A stretch of DNA of 40,026 nt from Mycobacterium sp. (GTDB lineage Bacteria; Actinomycetota; Actinomycetes; Mycobacteriales; Mycobacteriaceae), in the NCBI GenBank assembly GCA_020438865.1, contig JAGQTU010000004.1, forward strand, positions 1 to 40,026. The letters are read 5' to 3'. Position 1 is the stretch's first letter; every line of letters starts with the position of its first letter. The position numbers were made by a program, and so were the translations under genes. Under the pieces are notes generated by a model. The model saw nothing but the letters and a program-made list of their open reading frames with translations, was not told where the DNA came from and ran no database searches. Shown here piece by piece: positions 1-7,118 of the stretch.

Positions 1-414
1 GGCTACACCGGCGGCCAGAACGACCACCCGACCTATCGCAACCATCCGGGTCACGCGGAGGCGATCGAGATCGGCTACGACCCGGCCGTCACCGACTACC
101 GCGCGCTGCTGGAGTTCTTCTTCCAGATTCACGACCCGAGCACCAAGAACCGCCAGGGCAACGACATCGGCACCAGCTACCGCTCGGCGATCTTCTACCT
201 CGACGACGAGCAGAAGCGGGTCGCGCTGGACACCATCGCCGACGTCGACGCGTCGGGGCTGTGGCCGGGCAAGGTGGTCACCGAGGTGACACCTGCCGCC
301 GAGTTCTGGGAGGCCGAGCCCGAGCACCAGGACTACCTGGAGCGCTACCCCAGCGGCTACACCTGCCACTTCCCGCGGGCGGGCTGGAAGCTGCCCAAGC
401 GCGCCCAGGTTTAG
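1..414 (+). CDS. msrA: peptide-methionine (S)-S-oxide reductase MsrA, 5'-truncated by the window edge
   Basis: Reduces methionine-S-sulfoxide in proteins and free methionine in the cytoplasm, with thioredoxin as usual reductant. Frame 1 is open from the first base to a TAG at 412-414 and gives 137 residues beginning GYTGG, followed by [25 protein letters not shown] and [15 protein letters not shown], then GYTCHF near the C-terminus. These are conserved MsrA blocks, and the fragment closely follows M. tuberculosis MsrA (Rv0137c) as I remember it. The N-terminal 30-45 residues, including the catalytic GCFWG cysteine, lie outside the window. It converges on the P450 at 524-1852, as in M. tuberculosis. 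Confidence 0.96.
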   Translation, partial: GYTGGQNDHPTYRNHPGHAEAIEIGYDPAVTDYRALLEFFFQIHDPSTKNRQGNDIGTSYRSAIFYLDDEQKRVALDTIADVDASGLWPGKVVTEVTPAAEFWEAEPEHQDYLERYPSGYTCHFPRAGWKLPKRAQV

Positions 415-435
415 CCTCAGGCCGCGCCGACCCTC

Positions 436-490
436 GAGTGTGCGGTTTCGTACGCGACACGCCGCCGCCAGCGAATGAGGATGCACACTC
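436..490. repeat. 55-bp palindromic intergenic element, copy A
   Basis: Ends are perfect inverted repeats: TCGAGTGTGC at 434-443 and GCACACTCGA at 483-492, with a 39-nt loop. It lies between the convergent stops of msrA and the P450. A second copy of equal length, in inverted orientation, is at 32391-32445, and the 30-nt half 436-465 matches it at 29 of 30 positions. Its position suggests a bidirectional transcription end or a dispersed mini-repeat. No T-tract follows, so a classical terminator is not shown. Confidence 0.75.
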
Positions 491-523
491 GACGCGTCGG
501 CGTCGGCGTACCCCCGCGCACGC

Positions 524-1852
524 TCAGCGCCGGCGGTACACCACCACCCGGCCGCCCCTGGCCGGGGTGAACGCGACACCGCGGGAGTGCCGCTTCTCAC
601 CCGGGGCGTCGGTGGACTGGATGGTGAACTGCCGCAACACCGTTCGTAGGACGATGTCCATCTCCATGTTGGCGAACGCCGCACCGACGCAACGCCGGGT
701 GCCACCGCCGAACGGCACCCAGGCGAACGTGTTGGGCTTGGCGTCGACGAATCGCTGCGGGTCGAACCGTTCCGGCTGCGGGAACACCTCCGGGTTCTCG
801 TGCAGCTGGCACAGGCTGACCATGATCGAATAGCCCTGCGGGATAACCCATTCCCCGAGTTCGTAGCTGGGCGCCTCGACGTGACGGCCGGCGAAGTCGA
901 TCACCGTGCGGTTGCGCTGCACCTCGAAGATCGTGGCCTGCCGGTAGCTGTTGTCCTCGGTGTCGGCCTCGGCCACCAGGCGGCCCAGCACCTCCGGGTG
1001 GCGCGAGATGCGTTCGAAGGCCCAGCCCAGCGTGGAGGCCGTGGTCTCGTGGCCGGCGGCCAGCAGGGTCAGCAGTTCGTCGCCGATCTCGCGGCGCGTC
1101 ATCGGTGAGCCGTCCTCGTAGGTGCTGCGCAGGAACAGCGACAGCACGTCGGTGCGGTCCTCGAAACCGGGGTCCCGGCGCGCCCGTTGGATCAGGGTGT
1201 CGACCAGCCCCTCGTACTCGGCCCGGTACCCGTTCAGCTTCGCCCATGGGCTCCAACGGTGTTCGCGCTTCGGCGACGGGAACATCGCCAGCCGCGACCC
1301 CAGGGTCACCCACTTCGGGATCAGTTCGCGCAGCCGCTGCAGCTCCGCACCGTCGGCGCCGAACACCGCGCGCAGGATGATGTTCAGGGTGATGCGCATC
1401 ATCGGCTCGAGCGTCGGAAACTCACGGCCCTCCGGCCACGTCGCGATCTCGCGGAGCGTCTCCTCCTCGACGATCTGCTCGTAGGCCTTGATGCTCTTGC
1501 CGTGGAACGGCGGGGTGAGCAGCTTGCGCCGGCCGCGGTGCGCCGCGCCGTCCAGGGCGAACACCGACCCCGGGCCGAGCAGCCGGCTCAGGTTCGGCTG
1601 GATGTTGTAGAGCACCTCGGGGCTGGTGGTGAAGACCTGTTTGGTCAGCGCCGGGTCGGAGATGATGACCGCGTTGCCGAACACCGGGACCCGCAGCGTG
1701 TAGCACCGGCCGTACCGCCGGGTGAGCCAGTCGGTGACCGACCGCCGGGACACCAGGTAGGCCGCCCGCACCAGGGCGCTGGGCACCGGCGGGGTGGGCG
1801 GAAGCTTCGGCTCGGCATTCACCGGCAAGTCGACGGTCGGTGCTTCGCTCAT
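524..1852 (-). CDS. cytochrome P450, CYP138-like
   Basis: Haem-thiolate monooxygenase of 442 residues, cytoplasmic, taking electrons from a ferredoxin and its reductase. None is encoded next to it. Visible motifs are the I-helix AGHETT at residues 266-271, the K-helix ExxR as EVQR at 310-313, and the haem loop FGGGTRRCVG at 381-390 with Cys388 as iron ligand. Long stretches (NIQPNLSR, LLTPPFHGKS, GWAFERISRHP) resemble M. tuberculosis CYP138 (Rv0136), whose substrate I do not know. The ATG at 1850-1852 has a plausible purine-rich upstream stretch. It is divergent from a TetR gene, with two palindromes between them, so repression by that TetR is likely. Confidence 0.93.
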   Translation of the reverse strand: MSEAPTVDLPVNAEPKLPPTPPVPSALVRAAYLVSRRSVTDWLTRRYGRCYTLRVPVFGNAVIISDPALTKQVFTTSPEVLYNIQPNLSRLLGPGSVFALDGAAHRGRRKLLTPPFHGKSIKAYEQIVEEETLREIATWPEGREFPTLEPMMRITLNIILRAVFGADGAELQRLRELIPKWVTLGSRLAMFPSPKREHRWSPWAKLNGYRAEYEGLVDTLIQRARRDPGFEDRTDVLSLFLRSTYEDGSPMTRREIGDELLTLLAAGHETTASTLGWAFERISRHPEVLGRLVAEADTEDNSYRQATIFEVQRNRTVIDFAGRHVEAPSYELGEWVIPQGYSIMVSLCQLHENPEVFPQPERFDPQRFVDAKPNTFAWVPFGGGTRRCVGAAFANMEMDIVLRTVLRQFTIQSTDAPGEKRHSRGVAFTPARGGRVVVYRRR

Positions 1853-1880
1853 CGGTGACAGGTCCTCCCAACGATTGCGT

Positions 1881-1930
1881 GGTACTGCGATGTACCAGCG
1901 GCTCGAGACGGTACGGTACTCTTCGGTACC
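1881..1930. promoter_or_regulatory. twin TetR operator between the P450 and its regulator
   Basis: Two 16-bp inverted repeats share the format GGTAC-N6-GTACC: 1881-1896 (N6 = TGCGAT) and 1915-1930 (N6 = TCTTCG). Their centres are 34 bp apart, about three helical turns. They lie in the shared promoter of the divergent P450 (start 1852) and TetR (start 1966). Two identical palindromes here are best explained as binding sites of the TetR dimer. This is inference from symmetry and position; no binding data are visible. Confidence 0.75.
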
Positions 1931-1965
1931 AGCGCTGACAAGCGTTGATCATGGGAGGGGGTGCG

Positions 1966-2586
1966 GTGAGCACATCGGTTGCCGAACCCGTCTCCCCCGA
2001 CCTCCCCTCCTCGGACGGCTTTCGGCGCCGGCTGCTCGACGGGCTGGCCGCCTCGATCGAGGAGCGCGGCTACCGCGAGTCGACGGTGGCTGACATCGTC
2101 CGGCACGCCCGCACCAGCAAGCGGACCTTCTACGACCAGTTCTCCGGCAAGGAGCAGTGCTTCGCCGAGCTGCTGGCGGCCAACACCGAGGACCTGGTGG
2201 TCAGCGTTCGCGCCGCGGTGGATCCGGAGGCGCCGTGGGCCGACCAGGTCCGTCAGGCCGTCACGGCCTACGTGCAGACCATTCAGGAGCGCCCGGCCAT
2301 CACGCTGAGCTGGATTCGAGAACTGCCCGCCCTCGGCGAGGGGGCTCGTCCGATGTTGCGGCGCGGGTTCGGCCTACTGACCGCGATGATCGTCGACCTC
2401 ACCGGCAACCTCGGGTTCCGCCGCGCGGGCATCTCGCCGACTTCGCAAGCGGCGGCGGTAATCCTGGTGGGCGGTCTTCGTGAGCTCACCGCCCAGACCG
2501 TGGAGGACGGTGCCGCGGTCGACGACATCATCGAACCCGCACTCGCCGTCTCACTGGCGATACTCGGCCCGAAAGCTACGGCCTGA
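1966..2586 (+). CDS. TetR family transcriptional regulator, probable repressor of the adjacent P450
   Basis: A 206-residue TetR protein. The N-terminal helix-turn-helix reads ESTVADIVRHARTSKRTFYDQF (about residues 32-53), followed by an alpha-helical ligand domain. I chose the GTG at 1966 because GGGAGGGGG at 1953-1961 is an ideal ribosome binding site for it. An upstream ATG (1951) and TTG (1945) in the same frame lack one. It is the positional counterpart of M. tuberculosis Rv0135c beside cyp138. Twin GGTAC-N6-GTACC palindromes at 1881-1930 are its likely targets, giving control of both itself and the P450. The ligand is unknown. Its end overlaps the convergent dehydrogenase by 11 bp. Confidence 0.9.
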   Translation: MSTSVAEPVSPDLPSSDGFRRRLLDGLAASIEERGYRESTVADIVRHARTSKRTFYDQFSGKEQCFAELLAANTEDLVVSVRAAVDPEAPWADQVRQAVTAYVQTIQERPAITLSWIRELPALGEGARPMLRRGFGLLTAMIVDLTGNLGFRRAGISPTSQAAAVILVGGLRELTAQTVEDGAAVDDIIEPALAVSLAILGPKATA

Positions 2587-3754
2587 GAACAACTTTCACC
2601 ATGCCTTCGGCCTTCTTCTGAAATGACTCGTAGGCCTGCGGGGCGTCCTCCAGCGGTAGCCGGTGGGTGGCGAAGGTGTCCACGCCGAGCGGATCGGCGT
2701 CGGTGAGCAACGGCATGATGTCCGGAATCCACCGCTTGACGTTGGCCTGTCCCATCCGCAGCCGGATCTGCTTGTCGAACAACACCATCATGTTGATCGG
2801 GTCGGCGGCCCCACCGTAGACACCGCTCAGCGAGATGGTTCCGCCGCGGCGCACCAGCGCGATCGCCGTGTGCAGCGCGGCCAGCCGGTCCACCCCGGCG
2901 TTGCGCATCACCGCTCGCCCGACGGTCGACGGCAGGAATCCCGCTGCGGTCTGGGCGAATTCGGCAACCGGCGAGCCGTGCGCCTCCATTCCGACGGCGT
3001 CGAGCACCGAGTCGGCGCCGCGGCCGCCGGTCTGGTCGAGCACCTCTTCGAGGAGGTTGCCGTTGCGCATGTCGATCACGTCGTGGCAGTAGCGGCGGGC
3101 GCGCTCGATGCGTTCGGGCACCCGATCGACGCCGATGATTTTGTACCGGTTGCGGTGCGCCGCGATCCGGCACGCCATCGACCCGATCGGACCCAGCCCC
3201 AACACCACCAGGGTGCCGTCGTCGGGAACCTCGGCGTAGTCCAGGCCCTGCCACGCCGTCGGCAGCACGTCGGACAGATAGACGTAGCGGTCGTCGGGCC
3301 CGTCGTCGGGCACCTTGATGTGGGTGTAACCGGCCTGCGGCACCCGCAGGTACTCGGCCTGGCCGCCGGCCACCTCACCGTAGAGCTTGGAGTACCCGAA
3401 CAGCGCGGCACCGGTGCCCTGATCACGATTCTGCGTTGTCTCACACTGGCTTTGCAGGCCACGGTCGCACATGAAGCACTTTCCGCACGAGATGTTGAAC
3501 GGGATGACCGCCCGATCACCGACCCGAAGGTCACCGGTCTGGGTGCCGACCTCCTCGACCACACCCATGGCCTCGTGGCCCAGGATGTCGCCCGGCGACA
3601 TGAACGCGCCGAGGACCTCGTAGAGGTGGAGGTCGGAGCCGCAGATGTTGGTGCTGGTGACCCGGATGACGGCATCGGTGGGTTCCTTGATCTGCGGGTC
3701 CGGCACGGTGTCGACCGATACATTGCGGCGGCCCTGCCACGTCACTGCGCGCAT
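2576..3754 (-). CDS. zinc-dependent dehydrogenase, MDR family, formaldehyde-dehydrogenase-like
   Basis: A 392-residue medium-chain dehydrogenase. Catalytic zinc ligands appear as Cys38, His60 and Glu61 (NICGSDLH, LGHEAMG). The structural zinc set is Cys90, Cys93, Cys96 and Cys104. The Rossmann motif GLGPIG is at 186-191 with an acidic residue, Asp210, that favours NAD. The length and the insertion around residues 105-135 resemble glutathione-independent formaldehyde dehydrogenase and threonine-dehydrogenase-like proteins; the substrate cannot be read. GTGAGGA lies 6-12 nt before the ATG. It follows the C39-like gene by 68 bp on the same strand, so co-transcription is possible. Confidence 0.9.
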   Translation of the reverse strand: MRAVTWQGRRNVSVDTVPDPQIKEPTDAVIRVTSTNICGSDLHLYEVLGAFMSPGDILGHEAMGVVEEVGTQTGDLRVGDRAVIPFNISCGKCFMCDRGLQSQCETTQNRDQGTGAALFGYSKLYGEVAGGQAEYLRVPQAGYTHIKVPDDGPDDRYVYLSDVLPTAWQGLDYAEVPDDGTLVVLGLGPIGSMACRIAAHRNRYKIIGVDRVPERIERARRYCHDVIDMRNGNLLEEVLDQTGGRGADSVLDAVGMEAHGSPVAEFAQTAAGFLPSTVGRAVMRNAGVDRLAALHTAIALVRRGGTISLSGVYGGAADPINMMVLFDKQIRLRMGQANVKRWIPDIMPLLTDADPLGVDTFATHRLPLEDAPQAYESFQKKAEGMVKVVLRP

Positions 3755-3822
3755 GACGAGTCCTCACGGTGTCGAGTCATCGAGGTCGCATGCCCGCTCG
3801 GGCGACGCTGAAACCTCGTGGC

Positions 3823-4332
3823 TCACCCTGCGAGGTGGGGCACCACGAAGGCCAGCGCGCGGGGGTAGCCGAGGCCGGTGATCCTGGCCTGGCGGATGGC
3901 GGCCAGGGGCACCGGCACCACCGCGCCCGCGGAGGGTTCGTAGCAGTGCACTGCCGCGGCGTCGAGTTCGGTCAGCAGCACCCAGTGCCGCGGAATCACC
4001 GCGCCGATCAACATCGCCACCGGCCAGCCGACCGCCACCGCCGCGCACACGTCGGTCAGCGAGTCCCCGGGCAGTGCGGGCCGCCACCGGTAGCGCACGC
4101 CGCGTGCGGCGCTGTGTTCGGTCAACGCGCGGGCCATCGCGGCCGGGGTGGTGCCCAGCGCCCGCGGCCAGAACCGGTTGACGGCGCTGTGCACCCGACC
4201 CTGTTCGGCGTCGAACCACTGCTGGGGACGCGCTCCCCGCAGGGGAGCCCCGTACTCGGCGTCCAGCAGTGCGCCGGCCATCACCGCGACGCTGGGGCCG
4301 CAGGTCACTCCGTCGCGCTGGCGCGGCCACAC
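3823..4332 (-). CDS. papain-fold, C39-like cysteine protease homologue of unknown role
   Basis: From the GTG at 4332 the protein has 169 residues. The N-terminus RQRDGVTCGPSVAVMAG places Gln5 six residues before Cys11, the spacing of the oxyanion Gln and catalytic Cys in papain-fold peptidases. RHWVLL supplies His116, and the following YEPSAG has Glu132 where C39 peptidases usually carry Asp or Asn. I see no signal peptide or membrane segment. The GTG at 4332 starts 2 nt after the stop of the upstream F420 gene and has AGGGG before it. An ATG at 4377 would overlap that gene by 43 bp and is less likely. The two genes are probably translationally coupled. Activity and substrate are not established. 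Confidence 0.7.
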   Translation of the reverse strand: MWPRQRDGVTCGPSVAVMAGALLDAEYGAPLRGARPQQWFDAEQGRVHSAVNRFWPRALGTTPAAMARALTEHSAARGVRYRWRPALPGDSLTDVCAAVAVGWPVAMLIGAVIPRHWVLLTELDAAAVHCYEPSAGAVVPVPLAAIRQARITGLGYPRALAFVVPHLAG

Positions 4333-4334
4333 GG

Positions 4335-4793
4335 TCAGGCCCCTGGGGGGAAGCCGCCGGTCGCAACCGGGCCCCAACGCTGTGGGGTGACCCTGATCAG
4401 GCTCTTGCCCTGGGACACCATCGCCTGCCGGTACTCCGTCCAGTCGGGGTGCTCGCCGGCGACCGCGCGGAAGTAGTCGACCAGGGGTTCGACGGCCTCC
4501 GGCAGGTCGATCACCTCGGCCGGACCGTCGACCTGCACGTAGGGGCCGTCGAACTCGTCGGAGAGCACCACGGCCGCGGCCCGCCCGGTGCGCCGGATGT
4601 TGACCGACTTGGCCCGGCGCGGATAGCTGGCGATCACCACCCGGCCGTGCTCGTCGACACCGCCGGTGACCGGTGAGGCCTGCGGCGAGCCGTCGGCCCG
4701 GAAGGTGATCAGCACCATGCGATGACGCGGCCGGACGAACTCCAGGAGCTCGTCGAGTCCCACCTTGGTCGCCGTCGCGAGCCTGCGTGCCAT
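4335..4793 (-). CDS. PPOX-class, probably F420-dependent, oxidoreductase
   Basis: A 152-residue protein with the split beta-barrel look of the pyridoxamine-oxidase-like flavin/deazaflavin family: HRMVLITFRADGSPQASPV near the N-terminus, then KSVNIRRTGRAAAVVLSDEFDGPYVQVDGPAEVID, and a C-terminal basic/tryptophan region (RVTPQRWGP). Mycobacterial relatives (Rv1155, Rv2991 types) bind coenzyme F420. That assignment here rests on family resemblance. The start is ATG 4793, with TACAGT (revcomp of 4801-4806) exactly 7 nt upstream and no Shine-Dalgarno, so the mRNA may be leaderless. An open frame extends far upstream through the antisense of the next gene and is not coding. Confidence 0.85.
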   Translation of the reverse strand: MARRLATATKVGLDELLEFVRPRHRMVLITFRADGSPQASPVTGGVDEHGRVVIASYPRRAKSVNIRRTGRAAAVVLSDEFDGPYVQVDGPAEVIDLPEAVEPLVDYFRAVAGEHPDWTEYRQAMVSQGKSLIRVTPQRWGPVATGGFPPGA

Positions 4794-4800
4794 GATCGCC

Positions 4801-4835
4801 ACTGTAACCACCAGCGCCGGCGGACGGCGTAGCTT
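4801..4835. promoter_or_regulatory. divergent promoter -10 elements
   Basis: Two TANNNT boxes face outward in the 69-bp gap between divergent genes. On the minus strand TACAGT (4801-4806) lies 7 nt before the PPOX start. On the plus strand TAGCTT (4830-4835) lies 27 nt before the ATG at 4863. No clear -35 boxes are seen, which is common in mycobacteria. Confidence 0.45.
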
Positions 4836-4862
4836 TGTCCCCGACAGCACAGGAGGGCGGCC

Positions 4863-5906
4863 ATGGCCGAGACGATGCGCGCCGAGCGTTTTTATGCTGA
4901 CACGAAAACCGTTGTGCTCGAGGATGTCCCGGTTCCAGAACCCGGTCCCGGCGAGGTTCTGGTCAAGGTGGCGTTCTGCGGCATCTGCCACTCCGACCTC
5001 AGCCTGATAAACGGGACCTTCCCCCCGCAGCGGCCGGTGGTGATCCAGGGCCACGAGGCGTCTGGCACCATCGCCCGCCTCGGGCCGGACGTGACCGGCT
5101 GGTCGGAAGGCGACCGGGTGGTGGTCGCGGCCGGGCGGCCATGCCTCGGGTGCGCCAACTGCCGGCGCGGCGAGGTGGCCAACTGCCTGAAGACTCAGCT
5201 GATGGCCTTCGCCTATGACGGCGCCTGGGCGGAGTACACCGTGGCGCTGGCGGCGGGGCTGACCCGGGTTCCGGCCAACGTGCCGCTGGAGCAGGCGGCC
5301 ATCCTCGCCGACGCGGTGTCGACACCGTTCGGCGCGGTGGTACGCACCGGGAAGGTGGCGATCGGCGAGTCGGTCGGGGTGTGGGGTGTCGGCGGGGTCG
5401 GCACCCACATCGTGCAGCTGGCCCGGCTGGTCGGGGCCGCCCCGGTGATCGCAGTGGACATCAACCCGGTGGTGCGCGACCGCGCCCTGGAACTCGGCGC
5501 CGATTTCGCCTTCGACTCGCGTGACCCGGACTTGAAGGAGAAGCTCGCCGACGCCACCGGCGGCCGCAAGCTCGACGTCGCCTTCGACGCGGTCGGGCTG
5601 AAGGTCACCTTCGAGCAGGCGCTGGACTGCCTGACCGTGGGCGGCAGGCTGGTGGGCGTCGGCATGAGCGCCGAGTCGCCGACCGTCGGACCGACCGCGA
5701 TGTTCGGCCTGAGCCGCAAGCGGGTGCTGGGGCATCTCGGTTACCAGAACGTCGATATCGAGACGCTGGCCCGGCTGGTGTCGCTGGGCCGGCTCGACCT
5801 GTCCCGGTCGATCAGCAGGGTGATCCCGCTGGCGGACATCCACGATGGGATCGCCGCCCTGGAGCACGCCGACGGCAACCCGATCCGGATCCTGGTGCAG
5901 CCCTAG
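4863..5906 (+). CDS. zinc-dependent alcohol dehydrogenase, MDR family
   Basis: A 347-residue zinc alcohol dehydrogenase. Catalytic zinc ligands are Cys42 (CGICHSDLS), His64 and Glu65 (QGHEASG). Structural zinc ligands are Cys94, Cys97, Cys100 and Cys108. The nucleotide motif GVGGVG is at 175-180 with Asp199 at the end of the second strand, favouring NAD. All expected residues are present, so it should be active on a primary or secondary alcohol; the substrate cannot be named. The ribosome site AGGAGGG sits 5 nt before ATG 4863. It converges on the desaturase gene, with a strong inverted repeat between them. Confidence 0.92.
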   Translation: MAETMRAERFYADTKTVVLEDVPVPEPGPGEVLVKVAFCGICHSDLSLINGTFPPQRPVVIQGHEASGTIARLGPDVTGWSEGDRVVVAAGRPCLGCANCRRGEVANCLKTQLMAFAYDGAWAEYTVALAAGLTRVPANVPLEQAAILADAVSTPFGAVVRTGKVAIGESVGVWGVGGVGTHIVQLARLVGAAPVIAVDINPVVRDRALELGADFAFDSRDPDLKEKLADATGGRKLDVAFDAVGLKVTFEQALDCLTVGGRLVGVGMSAESPTVGPTAMFGLSRKRVLGHLGYQNVDIETLARLVSLGRLDLSRSISRVIPLADIHDGIAALEHADGNPIRILVQP

Positions 5907-5924
5907 CGGTACCGATTCCTCCCA

Positions 5925-5981
5925 CGAACGTCGACGTGTTGCGCTCGACGGGGGTGGATTGCGACCACACGTCGACGTTCG
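5925..5981. terminator. bidirectional hairpin between convergent genes
   Basis: A perfect 15-bp inverted repeat: CGAACGTCGACGTGT at 5925-5939 and its reverse complement at 5967-5981, with a 27-nt loop. It sits between the stops of the alcohol dehydrogenase (5906) and the desaturase (5992). No T-run follows. The loop begins TTGCG after GTG, as does part of the 55-bp element at 436 and 32391, but the sequences are otherwise different. The likely role is transcription end for both genes. Confidence 0.65.
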
Positions 5982-5991
5982 GCGGCGGGTT

Positions 5992-7089
5992 CTAGGCCGC
6001 TCGGGCGACCTCGGCGGGGCGCTCGGCCGTGCGCCGGGGCGGCAGCGCCAGCCGGATGACCTTGCGCACCACGGTGGCGAACTGCTTGGGCAGCGGGCCG
6101 GCGTTGTAGGCGATCCCGTACCGGGCGCAGATCTCCCGGACCTGCGGGGCCATCTCGGCATAGCGGCGTGCGGGCAGATCGGGGAACAGGTGGTGTTCGA
6201 TCTGAAAGGACAGGTTCCCGGACAGAACGTGGAACAGCCTGCCCCCGGTCAGGTTGGCCGAACCGAGGATCTGCCGGAAGTACCATTGTCCACGGGACTC
6301 GTTGCGGGTCTCCTCGACGGTGAATTCCGAAGTGCCGTCCGGGAAATGGCCGCAGAAGATGATGGCAAACGACCAGATGTTGCGAATCAGGTTGGCCGAG
6401 AGGTTGCCGGTCAAGACGAACGGCGCCATCGGCCCGGCCAGCAGCGGGAAGGCGACGTAGTCCTTGGCGAGTTGGCGGCGCGTCTTGGCCCAGATCTCCT
6501 GGAGCACCGCCCGCTTGTCGGCCAGCGAGATCTCGCCCGCGCGAATGCGTTCGCTCTCCAGCTCGTGCACGGCGACGCCGTACTGGAACAGCACCATGAG
6601 CAGTAAGGCGTACGCCGGGTTGCCCAGGTAGTAGGGGCGCCACGGCTGATCGGGGCTCATCCGCAGGATTCCGTAGCCGATGTCGCGGTCCATCCCGAGG
6701 ATGTTGGTGTAGGTGTGATGGGAGAAGTTGTGGGAGTGGCGCCACTGGTCGGCCGGGCACGCGGTGTCCCATTCGAAGGCCCGGCCCGAGAGCGCCGGGT
6801 CGCCGGTCCACTCGTACTGCCCGTGCATGACGTTGTGCCCGATCTCCATGTTGTCGAGGATCTTCGACAACGCCAGCAGCGCGGTACCCGCCAGCCAGGC
6901 CGGCGGCAGGATGCCGGCGACCAGCAGGCCGCGGCCGGCCACCTCCATGAGCCGCTGGGCCTTGATGACCCGGCGGATGTAGTCCACGTCGACCTGGCCG
7001 AGGTCGGCCAGCACGCGGTCACGAACGGCGTCGAGTTCACGGCCGAAGGCGTCGGCCTGTTCGGGGCTGAGGGTGACGGGTGGATTCAT
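5992..7089 (-). CDS. membrane fatty acyl-CoA desaturase, DesA3-like
   Basis: A 365-residue di-iron membrane desaturase. Three histidine boxes are visible: HNVMH at 85-89, HSHNFSHH at 118-125 and QIEHH at 296-300. Surrounding blocks (ILDNMEIGHNVMHGQ, SHHTYTNILGMDRDIGYG, FCGHFPDG, GQWYFRQILGSAN) closely match mycobacterial DesA3 (Rv3229c), an NADPH-dependent stearoyl-CoA delta-9 desaturase. The C-terminus is about 60 residues shorter than DesA3 as I recall it. ATG 7089 is preceded by AAGGGA at a good distance. It lies 29 bp behind the reductase that presumably supplies electrons, so the two form an operon. Confidence 0.93.
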   Translation of the reverse strand: MNPPVTLSPEQADAFGRELDAVRDRVLADLGQVDVDYIRRVIKAQRLMEVAGRGLLVAGILPPAWLAGTALLALSKILDNMEIGHNVMHGQYEWTGDPALSGRAFEWDTACPADQWRHSHNFSHHTYTNILGMDRDIGYGILRMSPDQPWRPYYLGNPAYALLLMVLFQYGVAVHELESERIRAGEISLADKRAVLQEIWAKTRRQLAKDYVAFPLLAGPMAPFVLTGNLSANLIRNIWSFAIIFCGHFPDGTSEFTVEETRNESRGQWYFRQILGSANLTGGRLFHVLSGNLSFQIEHHLFPDLPARRYAEMAPQVREICARYGIAYNAGPLPKQFATVVRKVIRLALPPRRTAERPAEVARAA

Positions 7090-7118
7090 CAGTGCGTCCC
7101 TTCTGGTGAGTTGTGTTG

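Noticed and set aside
4794-6161. long N-terminal extension of the PPOX gene through the antisense of the alcohol dehydrogenase
   Set aside because: The family begins at ATG 4793; the extension is low-complexity, His/Arg/Gly-rich antisense translation.
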